From Abelmoschus esculentus (Eukaryota > Streptophyta > Magnoliopsida > Malvales > Malvaceae), in contig JAUCBN010000055.1 of NCBI GenBank assembly GCA_035048815.1, positions 3,231,501 to 3,295,500 of the forward strand: a stretch of DNA of 64,000 bases. The letters run 5' to 3'. This document shows positions 12,892 to 24,827 of the stretch, piece by piece; within the stretch, counting starts at the first letter, position 1; every line of letters starts with the position of its first letter. The position numbers were made by a program, and so were the translations under genes. The notes beneath the pieces are model-generated. The model did not search any database. It saw only the letters and a list, made by a program, of their open reading frames with translations, and was not told the DNA's origin.

Positions 12892-14108
12892 TGATAAGTG
12901 TCCAAAAGTACTATTTTTATTACCCTTTTTACTCTTATTATTGTTAGAATTAATTAAGCATAATATTAGTTGCATTATTAATCATACATACATATTTACA
13001 TAATTTCCTTAGTTTGTGTATTTAATTTATATTTTGGTTAATTTTGTGAAAAAAGATATTGTGGTTGTGTGTTTTATTATTTGTAGGGATTTGATGCTAA
13101 TTTAAATCACAAGGAGATAAAGTTGATTTCAAAAGACATGGAAAGATTCTAGGAGATTGGATTTGATATGTGAAATAAATATAAGGGATAATTATCTCTT
13201 TAATATTTATTTCCTAATCAAATTCTTATCACATAATTTGACCTAGCAAGATCCTATAAAAAGACAAAGCCTGGCGTTAAAAAGGGAAGAGGCAGGAACG
13301 AGCGATTGAGAGCAAAAGAGCAAGGAGCTATCGTCTTTTTCATATTTATTTTCTCTTGTTTTATTCGGGTGATGAGAGGATTATTTGTTGGATACTTTTT
13401 CCCAGCCATGAACTAATTCTAAGTTGGCTTGGGTTATTCTATTGTTATGAATGATTTAGTTTGATTTCTATTTAAGTTTGTGGTGTGTTCTTAATTGAGG
13501 TTTACCTATTCCTGTCATTTACTTTGTTTGCGAGAGAATCGGGAGAAGACCTCGATAAACGACTTATTTATCCATATTCGGGAGGATTGGATTCACGAAA
13601 CGAATAGGTATGGTTTGATCCAAGTGCGAAAGAACTAATCCGGCTTAGGGATAAGTACAAGATTTCAATGGCTAATAGAAGCTACGCTTTGCCGAACCTT
13701 AAGGATAGTCGCCCAAATTGCCCAAGCAATTCCCTCATCGCAATTGCCTAAACAATCTATGAACTGACAACTCGAAGAAATGACATAAGCAATCGATTGA
13801 GCCCAATTGTCGGAACAAGTTGGGTGGTGCGAGCACCCAATTACGAAGAAGAAATCATTCGACAATCATTCCATAATTCGGAATAACCCAACCTCATTTC
13901 TCTTATAAATTATCTCAATTATTTTACTTGCTTATTTATCATTTAAGTTTATTTCAAATTAATCTTCTAAACAATTTGTGTTTTTCATTACAATGCAAGA
14001 GGTTAGATTCTATAAGGTGCACCAATCCCTGTGGATACGATACTTTTTATACTATAACTTGAACGTGTACACTTGCACGCAATCGCGAAGTACTTTTTAC
14101 ACGCAACA
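12892..14108 (+). repeat. 5' LTR of the Athila-like element
   Basis: 1217 bases, TG...CA ends, TATAAA at 13255-13260 as the likely promoter. Compared with the 3' LTR (1185 bases) it differs by scattered substitutions and a few small indels, including about 20 extra bases near 14063-14085. Confidence 0.93.
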
Positions 14109-14114
14109 AGTTTT

Positions 14115-14131
14115 TGGCGCCGTTACCGGGG
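14115..14131 (+). promoter_or_regulatory. Primer binding site, complementary to tRNA-Asp 3' end
   Basis: TGGCGCCGTTACCGGGG lies six bases after the LTR. It differs at one position from a perfect complement of the plant tRNA-Asp 3' end; the nested element at 19731-19747 has the perfect form. Primes minus-strand cDNA synthesis. Confidence 0.85.
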
Positions 14132-14238
14132 ATTGACAATAACGACTTTGTTTTTAGTTTCTTGCATTTTATTTTATTTAAGTTTTTAATTCTCTTTCGG
14201 ATTCAAGGAATTTACCAATCTTGGTTTTGTTGATGTGT

Positions 14239-16733
14239 ATGACTAGGGTGAGACCAAATTTAGAACAACATCCGTTTGAACCCGAAATTGAACAAGTATT
14301 TCGTAGAAGGAGACTTGAACAACGAGCAGCAATGTCAGATCCTGTTCCTCGTATCAGAAATCAAAATGCCGTGGCAATAGGAGATGACATAGATGGTCAA
14401 CAACCAATTCATATGGAACGAAGATCCATTAGAGATTACTTGGAAGATCTTAATAGATTAAATCCAGGAGCTGTGACACCTGAAATTGAAGCGGCTCATT
14501 TTGAGTTGAAGTCAGTAATATTTAGTATGATCAATACGATTGGTCAATTTAGAGAATTAGCAACTGAAGACGCTCCATAACATCTCAAGTCTTTCTTGGA
14601 GATTTGTAACTCATTCAAGATTCAAGGAGTTCATGAGGATATTTTTAGATTAAAACTATTTCCATATTCATTACGAGATAGAGCAAAAATGTGTTTAAAT
14701 AGTATTCCATCCGGATCTATAGGATCCTGGACAAAATTATGTCGTGATTTTCTTGCTCGATTTAGTTTTACCAGTTTGACTGATAAATTACGTAATGAAA
14801 TTACTTCTTTTCGGCAGGGTGATGACGAAGCGATGTAAGAAGCATGGGAGCGATATAGAGAACTTTTACACAAATTCCTCATGCATGGATTTCCATTATG
14901 GACACAAGTGACGATGTTCTACAATGTTGTGAACACGCCAAATAGGATGATGTTAGACGCCTCGGCAAATGACATATTCTTAGAAAAATTGGCAGAAGAA
15001 GCAATGGAAATTTTAAATCGCGTGGCAAAGAATGATTACCATTTCCCTAACACTAGATGAGGAGGAATTAGACGTAACAACATTGAAAATGATGCGTCGA
15101 GTTCAATTGCTTCACAAGTGGCTAATTTGACGAATCTAGTTATGAATATGCAACGCCAAAATAACACAAAATAAATCAAGGTATTGAGTTGTTTTTGTGA
15201 ATTATGTAATGGTAATCAAGATTCTTCTGAGTGTTTGTAGAATCTAGAGTCAAGTTTTTACGTGGGAAACTACAATCAGAACAATGCAATGTCAAACACT
15301 TATAATCCTGCCTAGAAGAAACACCCCAATTTTTTTTGAGCAATCCGAATAATGCTCTCAATCAAGGGGGTTCGAGCACACACGTATCAGGATTCCAACA
15401 GAATATGCCTCGACAACAGATGCCGCAACAAACGATACAGTCTAGTTCTTTGGAAGATACTTTAAAAACTTTTATGACAAGAATTGAATCTATGTTTGTT
15501 AGTAATGATAAAAGAACTAATGCTTTCATGGAAAAAACTGATGCTTTCATGAACAGGACTGAAGCTTTCATGAATAGGATTGAGATGCGATTGCAAAATC
15601 AAGAGGCAACACTCAAAACGCTGAAAATGCAATTTAGTCAATTTGCACAAAATGTGAATACAAGACCACAAGGCGGTTTACCTAGCAACACTAAGATCAC
15701 CAAGGGAATTGGTCATGAGCACTGTAAGGTAATCACTACTCAAAGTGGATTAAAAATTAACGATGAATCTGTGCAGGAAAAAGAACATCCAGTGAAGCCA
15801 AAAGTATTACAAAGAGATGAGACCAGTGAAAAGAAGGAGGAATCGGAAAATACCGCGGCAAGTCCTGATGCCTTGACATTTCCCTCTCTCGAATTCCAAA
15901 CGAATGAGAGAATTGAGGAAATTCGATTACCACCACATTTTTCACAGAGGCTTTGATGGCAAAAGCAAGAATATCAATTCAAGAAATTCTTGGATATCTT
16001 GAAGCAAGTTTAGATTAATTTGCCATTGGTTGAGGCAATAGAGCAAATGCCGAATTACGCGAAGTTTCTCAAGGACATTGTTTCTAAGAGAACGAGGTTA
16101 GGTGAGTTTGAGACTATTACCATGACGGAAGGATGTATGGCTATGTTGCACAACAGGATGCCATCGAAGTTAAAGGATCCAGGAAGTTTCATAATTCCAT
16201 GCTCAATTGGAAATAATTATGTTGGAAAAGTGTTATGTGATTTAGGAGCAAGCATAAATCTTCTGCCAAAATCAGTTTTCAAACGATTGGGAATCGGAAA
16301 GGCTAGGCCGACCACAATGATGTTGTAGCTTACCGATAGATCTTATGTGCATCCAGATGGGAAAATTGAGGACATATTGGTAAAGGTCGATAAATTTATT
16401 TTTCCTGCTGATTTTATTGTTTTGGATTGTGAAGTAGACGAATTTGCACTCATCATTCTTGGGAGGCAATTCTTAGCGACGAGAAAGACATTAATTGATG
16501 TCGAAAAGGGAGAACTTACGATGCGAGTCAATGATCAACAAGTCAAACTCAACGTTTTCACACTCTTAAGCATGCAGATGATCCCGAGGAATGCAAAATC
16601 ATCCAAGCAACTAACGAATTTAATTTTGGAGTTGAAGAAGATATCCTTGAAAATTGCCTCGGTAATCGCAATGTCGATCCAAAAGAAACTGAAGAACAAA
16701 ACGACAAAGAACAACATGAAGCAAAATGGATAG
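14239..16733 (+). pseudogene. gag-protease of the Athila-like element, multiply broken
   Basis: Start at ATG 14239 (MTRVRPN), in the same position as in the related element at 47641. Retrotransposon gag domain follows (HFELKSVIFSMINTIGQF, LKLFPYSLRDRAKMCLNSIP, EAWERYRELLHKF). The zinc knuckle near 15200 has lost its histidine (CELCNGNQDSSEC). A methionine-rich repeat segment (AFMEKTDAFMNRTEAFMNR) lies near 15530. The protease has DLGAS near 16240. Stops interrupt at 14578, 14836, 15058, 15172, 15238, 15313, 15954 and 16326, with shifts near 15335. No complete product. Confidence 0.9.
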
Positions 16734-17035
16734 CTAGTCGTCCAGGTAAGTTCTTCGAACCAATTGATAACTCAGGTAAGGGAGGTAAGATTTCAAAACC
16801 ATCTATTGAGCAATATCCAATTCTTGAATTAAAACCACTGCTAGGGCAATTGAAATATGCTTATTTAGGAAATAATGATTCATTGCCTGTTATAATTTCT
16901 TCTAAGTTGATGCCAAAACAGGAAGAACAATTGATTGACATGTTGAAAAGGCATAAGAAGGCCTTAGGACGGACGATTGCTGACTTAAAAGGAATTAGTC
17001 TGGCGGTATGCATGCACAAAATCCTTTTAGAGGAT

Positions 17036-18439
17036 TGGTGAAGGATCGGAAGTCCTGCTTTTATGATGAAACATTCTTCCATCCACCTTTTGCCAAATTG
17101 TAGTATTTAAGATTGTCGAACCCACGAGGATTGGCGTTACTCATGCAATTTATTCTTCCTGCAAAATGAAAAGGTAACTACACAGATAATTGAGTTGGAT
17201 TATAACTAGGAAAACTAATTAAAGCAATAAATATAAATGATCAAGAAATCAAGGATGGAAAAGTGGGGCAGGTTAGAGTGCTTCGTAGTGTGAAATCAGA
17301 ATGTAATTGTCTTGTTCTTATAATGCAATGGGGTTGAATTGCTGCCTTGGCGGGTTCGCACAAAGGGTTGTCTTAGCTGCCTCGGCGGGGTTATGCCTTG
17401 TCGATAATTCAACAACTCATAGTTCGACAGAGCATCCATGTATGTTTTCTTCCTTATCCCTAAGCGAAGAGAAATGTTGAAACCCACATCTTGATGATAC
17501 CTCTCGGCGTGAATCAAGGGCGGATAACAACCAAACACATTCATCTTGTTAGTCGCTGAAATCCTGGGCGGTTGATCTCTCAACCGGATTAGTCAATGCC
17601 CTTGAGCAAAGACCGTATTCTCTCGTTTCGTGAACCTATATCTCCCGATGCTAGGCAAATAGGTTTTTCTTCACATACTTATCTTTCGAGCTCACATGCG
17701 AGAAGAGTAAATACCAAGAGAGAATAAACTATGAATTCTGAAATTGCATTAATAAGAACTAAACAAATTACAAACTTTCTCCCACAACTACTCCACAACT
17801 AACCTAAACCCCAAGGGGACGATGAAGGAGTTTAGGGTTTTCTATGAACACTTGATTTCGTGATATCTCCTCTCTACATAGGCTATGGTTTATATAGGCT
17901 TGGCCTAGGGCAAACCTTTTCAAAGTAGGAATACAACTTGGAGTAAAACACAAGTTAAGTACATAAATAAAAGATATTTATTTTATTTCCTAGTTTTATT
18001 CCTATAAGGATTCCTTTCCCGCATGGCCTTTGACCTTGACTTTCCGTGTGTTCCTCAACTCTGATTTCTATGCTGCTTGTCTTAAAACGTCCACCTTATT
18101 TTTCTCTTCAGATCGCCTATCATATCAACTTTTATGTTCCAGGTGCTGCCGCGACCTTCAATTGCTGCCGAGGCGGGTACTAATCTGCATTCCAGCTTTG
18201 GTTTCCAGCATCCATCATGCTATCTGGCGTTACCTATGTGGTAGTTTCCTGTTTAAGAGAAGAAACCATTAACCGTACCTGTTTTATGCCAAATAATAGA
18301 TAAATTCATAATTTAAGTGTTGAGATGCTGAAAAGTGGAAAATAACCAGAAATATCCATTATCGCCTTTAAGTCTGTCTTTATTAGCAATAAACGAATGA
18401 GAAAATGATACAAAAATGAGGACTTTTGGGCACTCATCA
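17036..18439 (-). repeat. 3' LTR of the nested non-coding element
   Basis: On the minus strand runs from TGATGAGTGCCC at 18439 to the terminus at 17036. A TATATAAA promoter-like box lies at 17889-17896 (minus). Contains several GCTGCCTCGGCGGG-type motifs near 17340-17395. Confidence 0.9.
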
Positions 18440-18748
18440 CACCCCCAAACTCGAACTATTTCTTTTCCTCAAGCAATGCAAAAGATAGATTTAAGTAAGG
18501 AATTTTAAAGTAATATACTGTCCTGCCTGCCGCGACAAAATTCCTTTCTTGACTCGGCCTCTTCTTGGTTATAGGAATTCCTCGGAACTGGACTATGAGT
18601 CTTAGTGGGTGTGTGCGTAGTTGTGTCAAAGTTGATTGTCTAAGTTCTAATCCTTTTTCTAGCTCAAGACTTCCGACTAATATTTTTTCTTTTTCTTTTC
18701 TTTTCCCAACAGTGGTATATAAATCTATATTGCTATAAATTTATATTG

Positions 18749-18896
18749 CTTGAGCCAGTTTCGGGCACCTCAAGTGTTAACTACTCTTACTAGAGCCAAT
18801 TTCGGGCACCTCTAGTAAGTGGGAAAAAGACTAAGTCCTAGAGCCAGTGATGGGCACCTCTAAGAACTATACAAGAGCCGGTGATAGGCACCTCTA
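18749..18896 (-). repeat. Hairpin-module array in the nested element (four copies)
   Basis: Four modules at about 18749-18774, 18790-18815, 18838-18864 and 18873-18896, oriented as in the minus-strand element. Each has short outer arms that pair, an inner GCC/GGC pair and a 7-base loop. The first has arms CTTGAG/CTCAAG instead of CTAGAG/CTCTAG, a paired double change. The array lies between the purine tract and the middle of the interior. Confidence 0.75.
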
Positions 18897-19751
18897 GTTA
18901 AAATCTAAGCCTAAGTCCTTATTGCTTGTCAAAGAAAAGAACTTGTAAAATCAATTAAGACTAGCAGTGTTTATGTGATTTCAGGCTCATAGTCTAATCC
19001 TAAGTACTAATCCTAAGAGACCTTTCTGATTTCAAGTCTGGTGAATGGGGCATACTGCTGCGGCGGCTGGAGAATATATTGCTACCGAGGCAGTTTCAAT
19101 AAAATTCAGCAGACTTAAAATTTTTTCATAAAACTGTAATTGTTGTAAAGACAAAATTTAAGGCAATAGTAGGATAATCCGAATAATTTCCATACATGGC
19201 ATATATTTTTATAAGGCAGAAGATTGGATCAATACTCCCCCAAACTCGAGGGATGCATTGTCCTCAATACATGCATCTGAACATAAGGAAACAATAAAAG
19301 ACAAGAGAAAAAAATAAGAGACAAGGAAAAGATAAACCAATTCGTAAATGTTGCATCTTGGCCTCTTTTGTATCATGAGGGTCATCAGTTTGTGTGGAGT
19401 TTGTTGAGAAAGAAACTAAAAACTGCACTAGAAAACAATAATGAAGAAGTATGAAATAAAACAGGGGAGATAAAGTTCGATAACAACAAACCTGCCGTCA
19501 CTTGCGTTTGGGTGGCCAACCACCTTGGCCGCGTCTTAGGTGGGACAGTGGATTTGATTTTTGGACTGTTTTATGTGCTTCATGGCTTCTCCTTCTTGAA
19601 TTTCCTTCCTAAAAAAATAACTCAAACATAATTAAACTTATTTCCTAAAACAAATAAGTCAAAAATAATTAAACTAATTTCCTAAGATAGTAGTGCAAGA
19701 AAAATAAAAAGGAAAGTTGGAATCGCCAATCCCCGGCAACGGCGCCAAATC

Positions 19752-21173
19752 TGATGGAGGCTAGAAAGTCCTGCTTTTATGATGAAGCATTCGTCCATCC
19801 ACCTTTTGCCAAATTTTAGTATTTAAGATTGTCGAACCCACGAGGATTGGCGTTACTTACGCAATTTATTCTTCCTGCACAATGAAAAGGTAAATACATA
19901 GATAATTGAGTTAGATTATAACTAGGAAAACTAATTAAAGCAATAAAGATAAATGATCAAGAAATCAAGGATGTAAAAGTGGGGCAGGTTAGAGTGCTTC
20001 GTAGTGTGAAATCAGAATGTAATTGTCTCGTTCTTATAATGCAATAGGGTTGAATTGCTGCCTCGGCGGGTTCGCACAAAGGGTCGCAGTAGCTGCCTCG
20101 GCGGGGTTATGCCTTGTCGACAATTCAACAACTCATAGTTCGACAGAGCATCCTTGTATGTTTTCTTCCTTATCCCTAAGCGAAGAGAAATGTTGAAACC
20201 CACATCTTGATGATACCTCCCTGCGTGAATCAAGGGCGGATAACAAACAAACACATGCATCTTGTTAGTCGCTGAAATCCTGGGCGGTTGATCTCTCAAC
20301 CGGATTAGTCAATGCCCTTGAGCGAAGACCGTATTCTCTCGTTTCGTGAACCTACATCTCCCGATGCTAGGCAAATATGTTTTTCTTCACATACTTATCT
20401 TTCGAGCTCATATGCGAGAAGAGTAAATACCAAGAGAGAATAAACTATGAATTCTGAAATTGCATTAATAAGAACTAAACAAATTACAAACTTTCTCCCA
20501 CAACTACTCCACAACTAACCTAAACCCCAAGGGGACGATGGAGGATTTTAGGGTTTTCTATGAATACTTGATTTCGAGATATCTCCTCTCTACATAGGCT
20601 ATGGTTTATATAGGTTTGGCCTAGGGCAAACTTTTTCAAAGTAGGAATACAACTTGGAGTAAAACACAAGTTAAGTACATAAATAAAAGATATTTATTTT
20701 ATTTCCTAGTTTTATTCCTATAAGGATTCTTTTCCCGCGTGGCCTTTGACCTTGACTTTCCGTGTGTTCCTCAGCTCCGATTTCTATGCTGCTTGTCTTA
20801 AAACGTCCACCTTATTTTTCTCTTCAGATCGCCTATCATATCAACTTTTATGTTCCAGGTGCTGCCGCGGCCTCCGATGCTGTCGCGACCTTCAATTGCT
20901 GCCGAGGCGGGTACTAATCTGCATTCCAGCTTTGGTTTCCAGCATCCATCATGCTATCTGACGTTACCTATGTGGTAGTTTCCTGTCTAAGAGAAGAAAC
21001 CATTAACCGTACCTGTTTTATGCCAAATAATAGATAAATTCATAATTTAAGTGTTGAGATGCTGAAAAGTGGAAAATAACCAGAAATATCCATTATCGCC
21101 TTTAAGTCTGTCTTTATTAGCAATAAACGAGTGGGAAAATGATATAAAAATGAGGAATTTTGGGCACTCATCA
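19752..21173 (-). repeat. 5' LTR of the nested non-coding element
   Basis: Partner of the LTR at 17036-18439, with aligned ends. Differs by scattered substitutions and an 18-base insertion near 20870 that partly repeats an adjoining GCTGCCGCG motif. Confidence 0.9.
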
Positions 21174-23932
21174 AGGATGATCATAAGCCATCAATTGAGA
21201 CGCAAAGGAGATTTAACCCGGTTATGAAGGAGGTTTTTATGAAAGAGATCATCAAATGGCTTGATGTCGATATTATATACCCTATCTCCGATAGTACGTG
21301 GGTAAGTCCGGTACATTTTTTACCGAAAAAAGGAGGTATGACTGTGGTAAGCAATGAGAAGAATGAATTGATTCTAACTAGAACTATTACAGGTTAGAGA
21401 GTTTGCATTGATTACCGTAAGTTAAATAAAGATACTAAAAAGGACCATTTTCCTTTGCCCTTTATTGACCAAATGCTAGATCGTCTTGCAGGAAAACCGT
21501 TTTATTTTTTTCTTGAAGGATATTCAGGTTACAACCAGATTGCCATAGCACCAAACGATCAAGAGAAAACGATATTCATTTGCCCATATAAAACATACGC
21601 GTTTAGACGAATGCCGTTTGGATTGTGCAATGCACCAACAACTTTTAAAGGTGTATGATGGCCATTTTCTCGGACATGGTGGAGGACTTCTTAGAAATTT
21701 TCATAGATGATATTTTCGTATTTGGAGAAAGCTTCAAAAATTGCCTCGGCAATTTGGAAAAAGTTTTGACAAGATGTGAAGAAGCGGATTTAGTTCTCAA
21801 TTGGGAGAAGTTTCACTTTATGGTAGATGAAGGAATTGTCCTTGGTCATAAGATTTCATCCAAGGGAATTGAAGTTGATCGGGCAAAAGTTAATGTTATA
21901 GAGAAATTGCCACCACCAACTTCAGTTAAAGGAATTCGAAGCTTCCTTGGTCATGCAGTTTTTTTATCGAAGGTTCATTTATAATTTTTCTAAACTTTCT
22001 AAATCTCTGTGTAATTTGCTTGAGCAGGATAAAACTTTTGACTTTGATGAATCATGCAACACGTCATTTCAGAGTTTAAAGAAGAATCTTGCCTCGACAC
22101 CCATAGTTGCCCCACCTGATTGGTCTTTACCTTTTGAAATTATGTGTGATGCGAGTGATTTTGCTATAGGTGTTGTTTTAGGACAACAGAAAGGTAATAT
22201 CTTTCATGTGATTTACTATGCTAGTAAAATCGTTAATGATGCCCATTTGAAATATACGACTACGAAAAAGAAATTACTAGCGGTAGTATTTGTATTTGAT
22301 AAATTTCGTTCCTATTTAATTGGTACTAAGGTAATTTTCCATACTGATCATTCGAAAATTAAATATTTGATTGCTAAGAAAGATGCCAAACCTCGTCTAA
22401 TTCGTTGGATTTTACTTTTGCAAGAGTTTGACATTGAAATTAAGGACAGGAAAGGAACGAAAAATCAAGTGGCAGATCATTTGTCAAGGTTGGAGGAAGG
22501 AAACAATGAAGACGATTCTTTGGAGATCGATGATGAATTCCCGGATGAGAAATTAATGATTGCCTCGGCAACACCATGGTATGCTGATTTTGTTAACTTT
22601 TTGGTTAGTGGTGTTATACCTTATGATCTTACTCACCAAGGAAAGAAGTGGTTCCTGCATAATGTTAAGCATTATTATTGGGACGAGCCTCTTTTGTTGA
22701 AGAAATGTGCAGATCAGGTTATTCGAAGATGTGTTCCCGAGGGAGAACAAAAAAATGTGCTTCGACAATGTCATTCTTCGCCATATGGAGGCCATTTTGG
22801 AGGAACGTGAACTGCTGCAAAAGTCTTACAATCCGTTCTATATTGGCCTACGCTTTAGAAAGATGCCTATGAATTTTATAAGCAATGTGATCGTTGTCAA
22901 AGGACGGACAATATTTCTAAGAGACATGAGATGCCTCTCCAAAATATCCTTGAGGTCGAATTATTCAGTGTATGGGGTATAGATTTCATGGGACCCTTCC
23001 CATCTTCTTTTGGTAATCTTTATATTTTACTTGTCGATTACGTTTCTAAATGGGTTGAAGCTGCAGCTTGTCCAAAACATGATGCCAAAACCGTTCAAAA
23101 TTTTTTACAGAAGAACATTTTCACACGTTTTGGAATGCTAAAGGCAATAATCAGTGGTGGAGGTAAGCATTTTGATAATAAATTAATTGCCAAAATGTTG
23201 CAGCACCTTGGAGTTACACACCGAAATGTCACGGCATATCACCCCCAAACCAACGGGCAAGCCAAAATTTCTAACCGAGAATTGAAGAGCATCCTTGAAA
23301 AAGTGGTGAATCCTTCTAGAAAGGATTGGTCTTTTCGAATTGATGATGCACTTTGGGCATATCGCACTGCATTTAAAACACCTTTAGGTATGTCTTCTTA
23401 TAGACTTGTCTATGGAAAATCGTGTCATCTACCGGTAGAAATTGAGCATAAAGCGTATTGGGTGATCAAGACAATGAACATGGATTGGGAGAATACTGGA
23501 CAAAAATGTTTACTAGACTTGAATGAGATTTATGAATTTCGTGCTATGGCTTATGACAATGCGAGGATTTACAAGGAAAAGACGAAGCGTTGGCACGATA
23601 GGAAACTAATGCCCCGACAATTCATGTCTTGACAATTAGTTCTTTTCAATTCTTGATTGAAGTTTTTTCCTGGAAAGCTTAAGTCAAGATGGTCTGGAAC
23701 GTTTGAAGTTGTTAAACCATTTTCGCATGGTGCAGTGATAATCAAGTTCACTGTTGATGGAAGAGAGTTTAAAGTTAATGAAAAAAGATTGAAGCACTAC
23801 ACCAAACCAATTTGGAGAACGATAAGGAAAATGGTTACTTTAGAAGATGCATTATCATGCTCTTCTTTAATATTTTTATTTTTATTGCATTTTATTTTGA
23901 ACTTTTATTTTATTTTTATTTTTTTCTGGTAG

Positions 23933-24827
23933 TTTTATTTTATGCTTTATCTTTATTTTCGGAATAATTATCTTCTCATGATTTTAATAATTCTTGTTTT
24001 GAATTTTAGGAAAAGATTCCATGATCGAGGAGGATTCGATAGCAGATTTGGATAGACTTTAATATGGGTTAAACTTTGAAGAGTTTAATTCCATAATTAA
24101 CTCTAAAAGTTACCCATATTTTTGGTCTATTTATTTCCCTTTTATTTTTAGTCAAAATGCTTTCCTTCACTAATGATCTTTTTCAACTACCTTCACCATT
24201 ATTATTTTCATTTTTCTTGACAGACAAGTGGAGTTGTGATTATATTGGATAGTTTGGATCCATTAGTTGTGATGATATGATCGCCACTACACATGCCCAG
24301 ACAATCGTTGTTGCGCAGGCAAGTACTGCTCAAGATAATGGAAAAGCATCAGTGGATGACTTCTTCCACCAACACAACCACCACGACGAGGACTGAAAGT
24401 TAAATACATGATAAGTAGGAAATTACTAACTCAAGGTGATAACCTTTCCAATTAACTCATTTGCATTTTTTTTATTTTTGCATGCATTAGGGACAATGCT
24501 CATCTCAAGTTTGGGGGGTGTTTACCTTTAATTCATGGTAGTTGCATTCATTATTAGTTGTTGCATATAGATTGCATATATTACTTGCCAAGAATTTCAA
24601 TTTGATCTAATTGCTTTAAATTTGATGGATAACTAATGATGAAATTTATGCCATTGCACCTAATTGAAATAGCCTTTGATTTTAGGATTGCATTGGAAGA
24701 ATCTAGATTTTTTTTCTATGATGCTGAAATATTTTTTTACACGGTTGAAACTTGTTGATTGATAGAGACTTTGTGATTTTAGGTTGAATTTTGGGCATTT
24801 AATTGGGTATTTAAGAATAAAATTTAG
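23933..24827 (+). other. 3' untranslated region of the Athila-like element, with remnant of a second ORF
   Basis: Pyrimidine-rich sequence, then a short open stretch at 24278-24400 (MIATTHAQTIVVAQAST.., ending in HQHNHHDED), which may be what is left of a third ORF. A purine-tract-like GTTTGGGGGGTG occurs at 24511-24522, well inside the element; the related element at 46218 has the same internal copy near 52308. Confidence 0.5.

Larger units (their letters stand above)
17036..21173 (-). mobile_element. Nested non-coding LTR retrotransposon (LARD/TRIM-like), minus orientation
   Basis: Two LTRs, 17036-18439 (1404 bases) and 19752-21173 (1422 bases), clearly similar throughout; the 18-base length difference is an insertion in the right copy near 20870. 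AGGAT flanks both sides (17031-17035 and 21174-21178). On the minus strand the 5' LTR is the right one, beginning TGATGAGTGCCC; next comes a perfect tRNA-Asp primer site (19731-19747), a 1.3 kb non-coding interior, the purine tract CGAGTTTGGGGGTG (18440-18453), then the 3' LTR. No gag or pol: it would depend on proteins from a relative, plausibly the Athila-like family with the same primer site, purine tract and hairpin modules. Removing it restores an uninterrupted RT frame at the junction. Confidence 0.93.
16734..23932 (+). pseudogene. RT-RNase H-integrase of the Athila-like element, split by nested insertion
   Basis: Spacer and RT N-terminus read up to 17035, where the nested LTR element interrupts after LLED; RT resumes at 21179. 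RT blocks: WVSPVHFLPKKGG, VCIDYRKLNKDTKKDHFPLP, GYNQIAIAP, FRRMPFGLCNAPTTF, FIDDIFVFG. RNase H: CDASDFAIGVVLGQ and a TDHSKIKYL block. Integrase: zinc region, then DYVSKWVEA. The second catalytic aspartate is replaced by glycine (ISGGGKHF) and the catalytic glutamate by lysine (NGQAKISNRE). Stops or shifts near 21397, 21656, 21960, 22808, 22857 and 23630. Cannot make active enzyme. Confidence 0.9.

Noticed and set aside
17296..17583. 95-residue minus frame present in both LTRs of the nested element (also 20012-20299)
   Set aside because: It lies wholly within the LTR and includes the TGCC-type motifs; no domain and no reason to expect an LTR-encoded protein.
18030..18272. 80-residue plus frame in the nested LTR (also 20746-20961)
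   Set aside because: Antisense to the element, LTR-internal, and disrupted differently in the two LTR copies.
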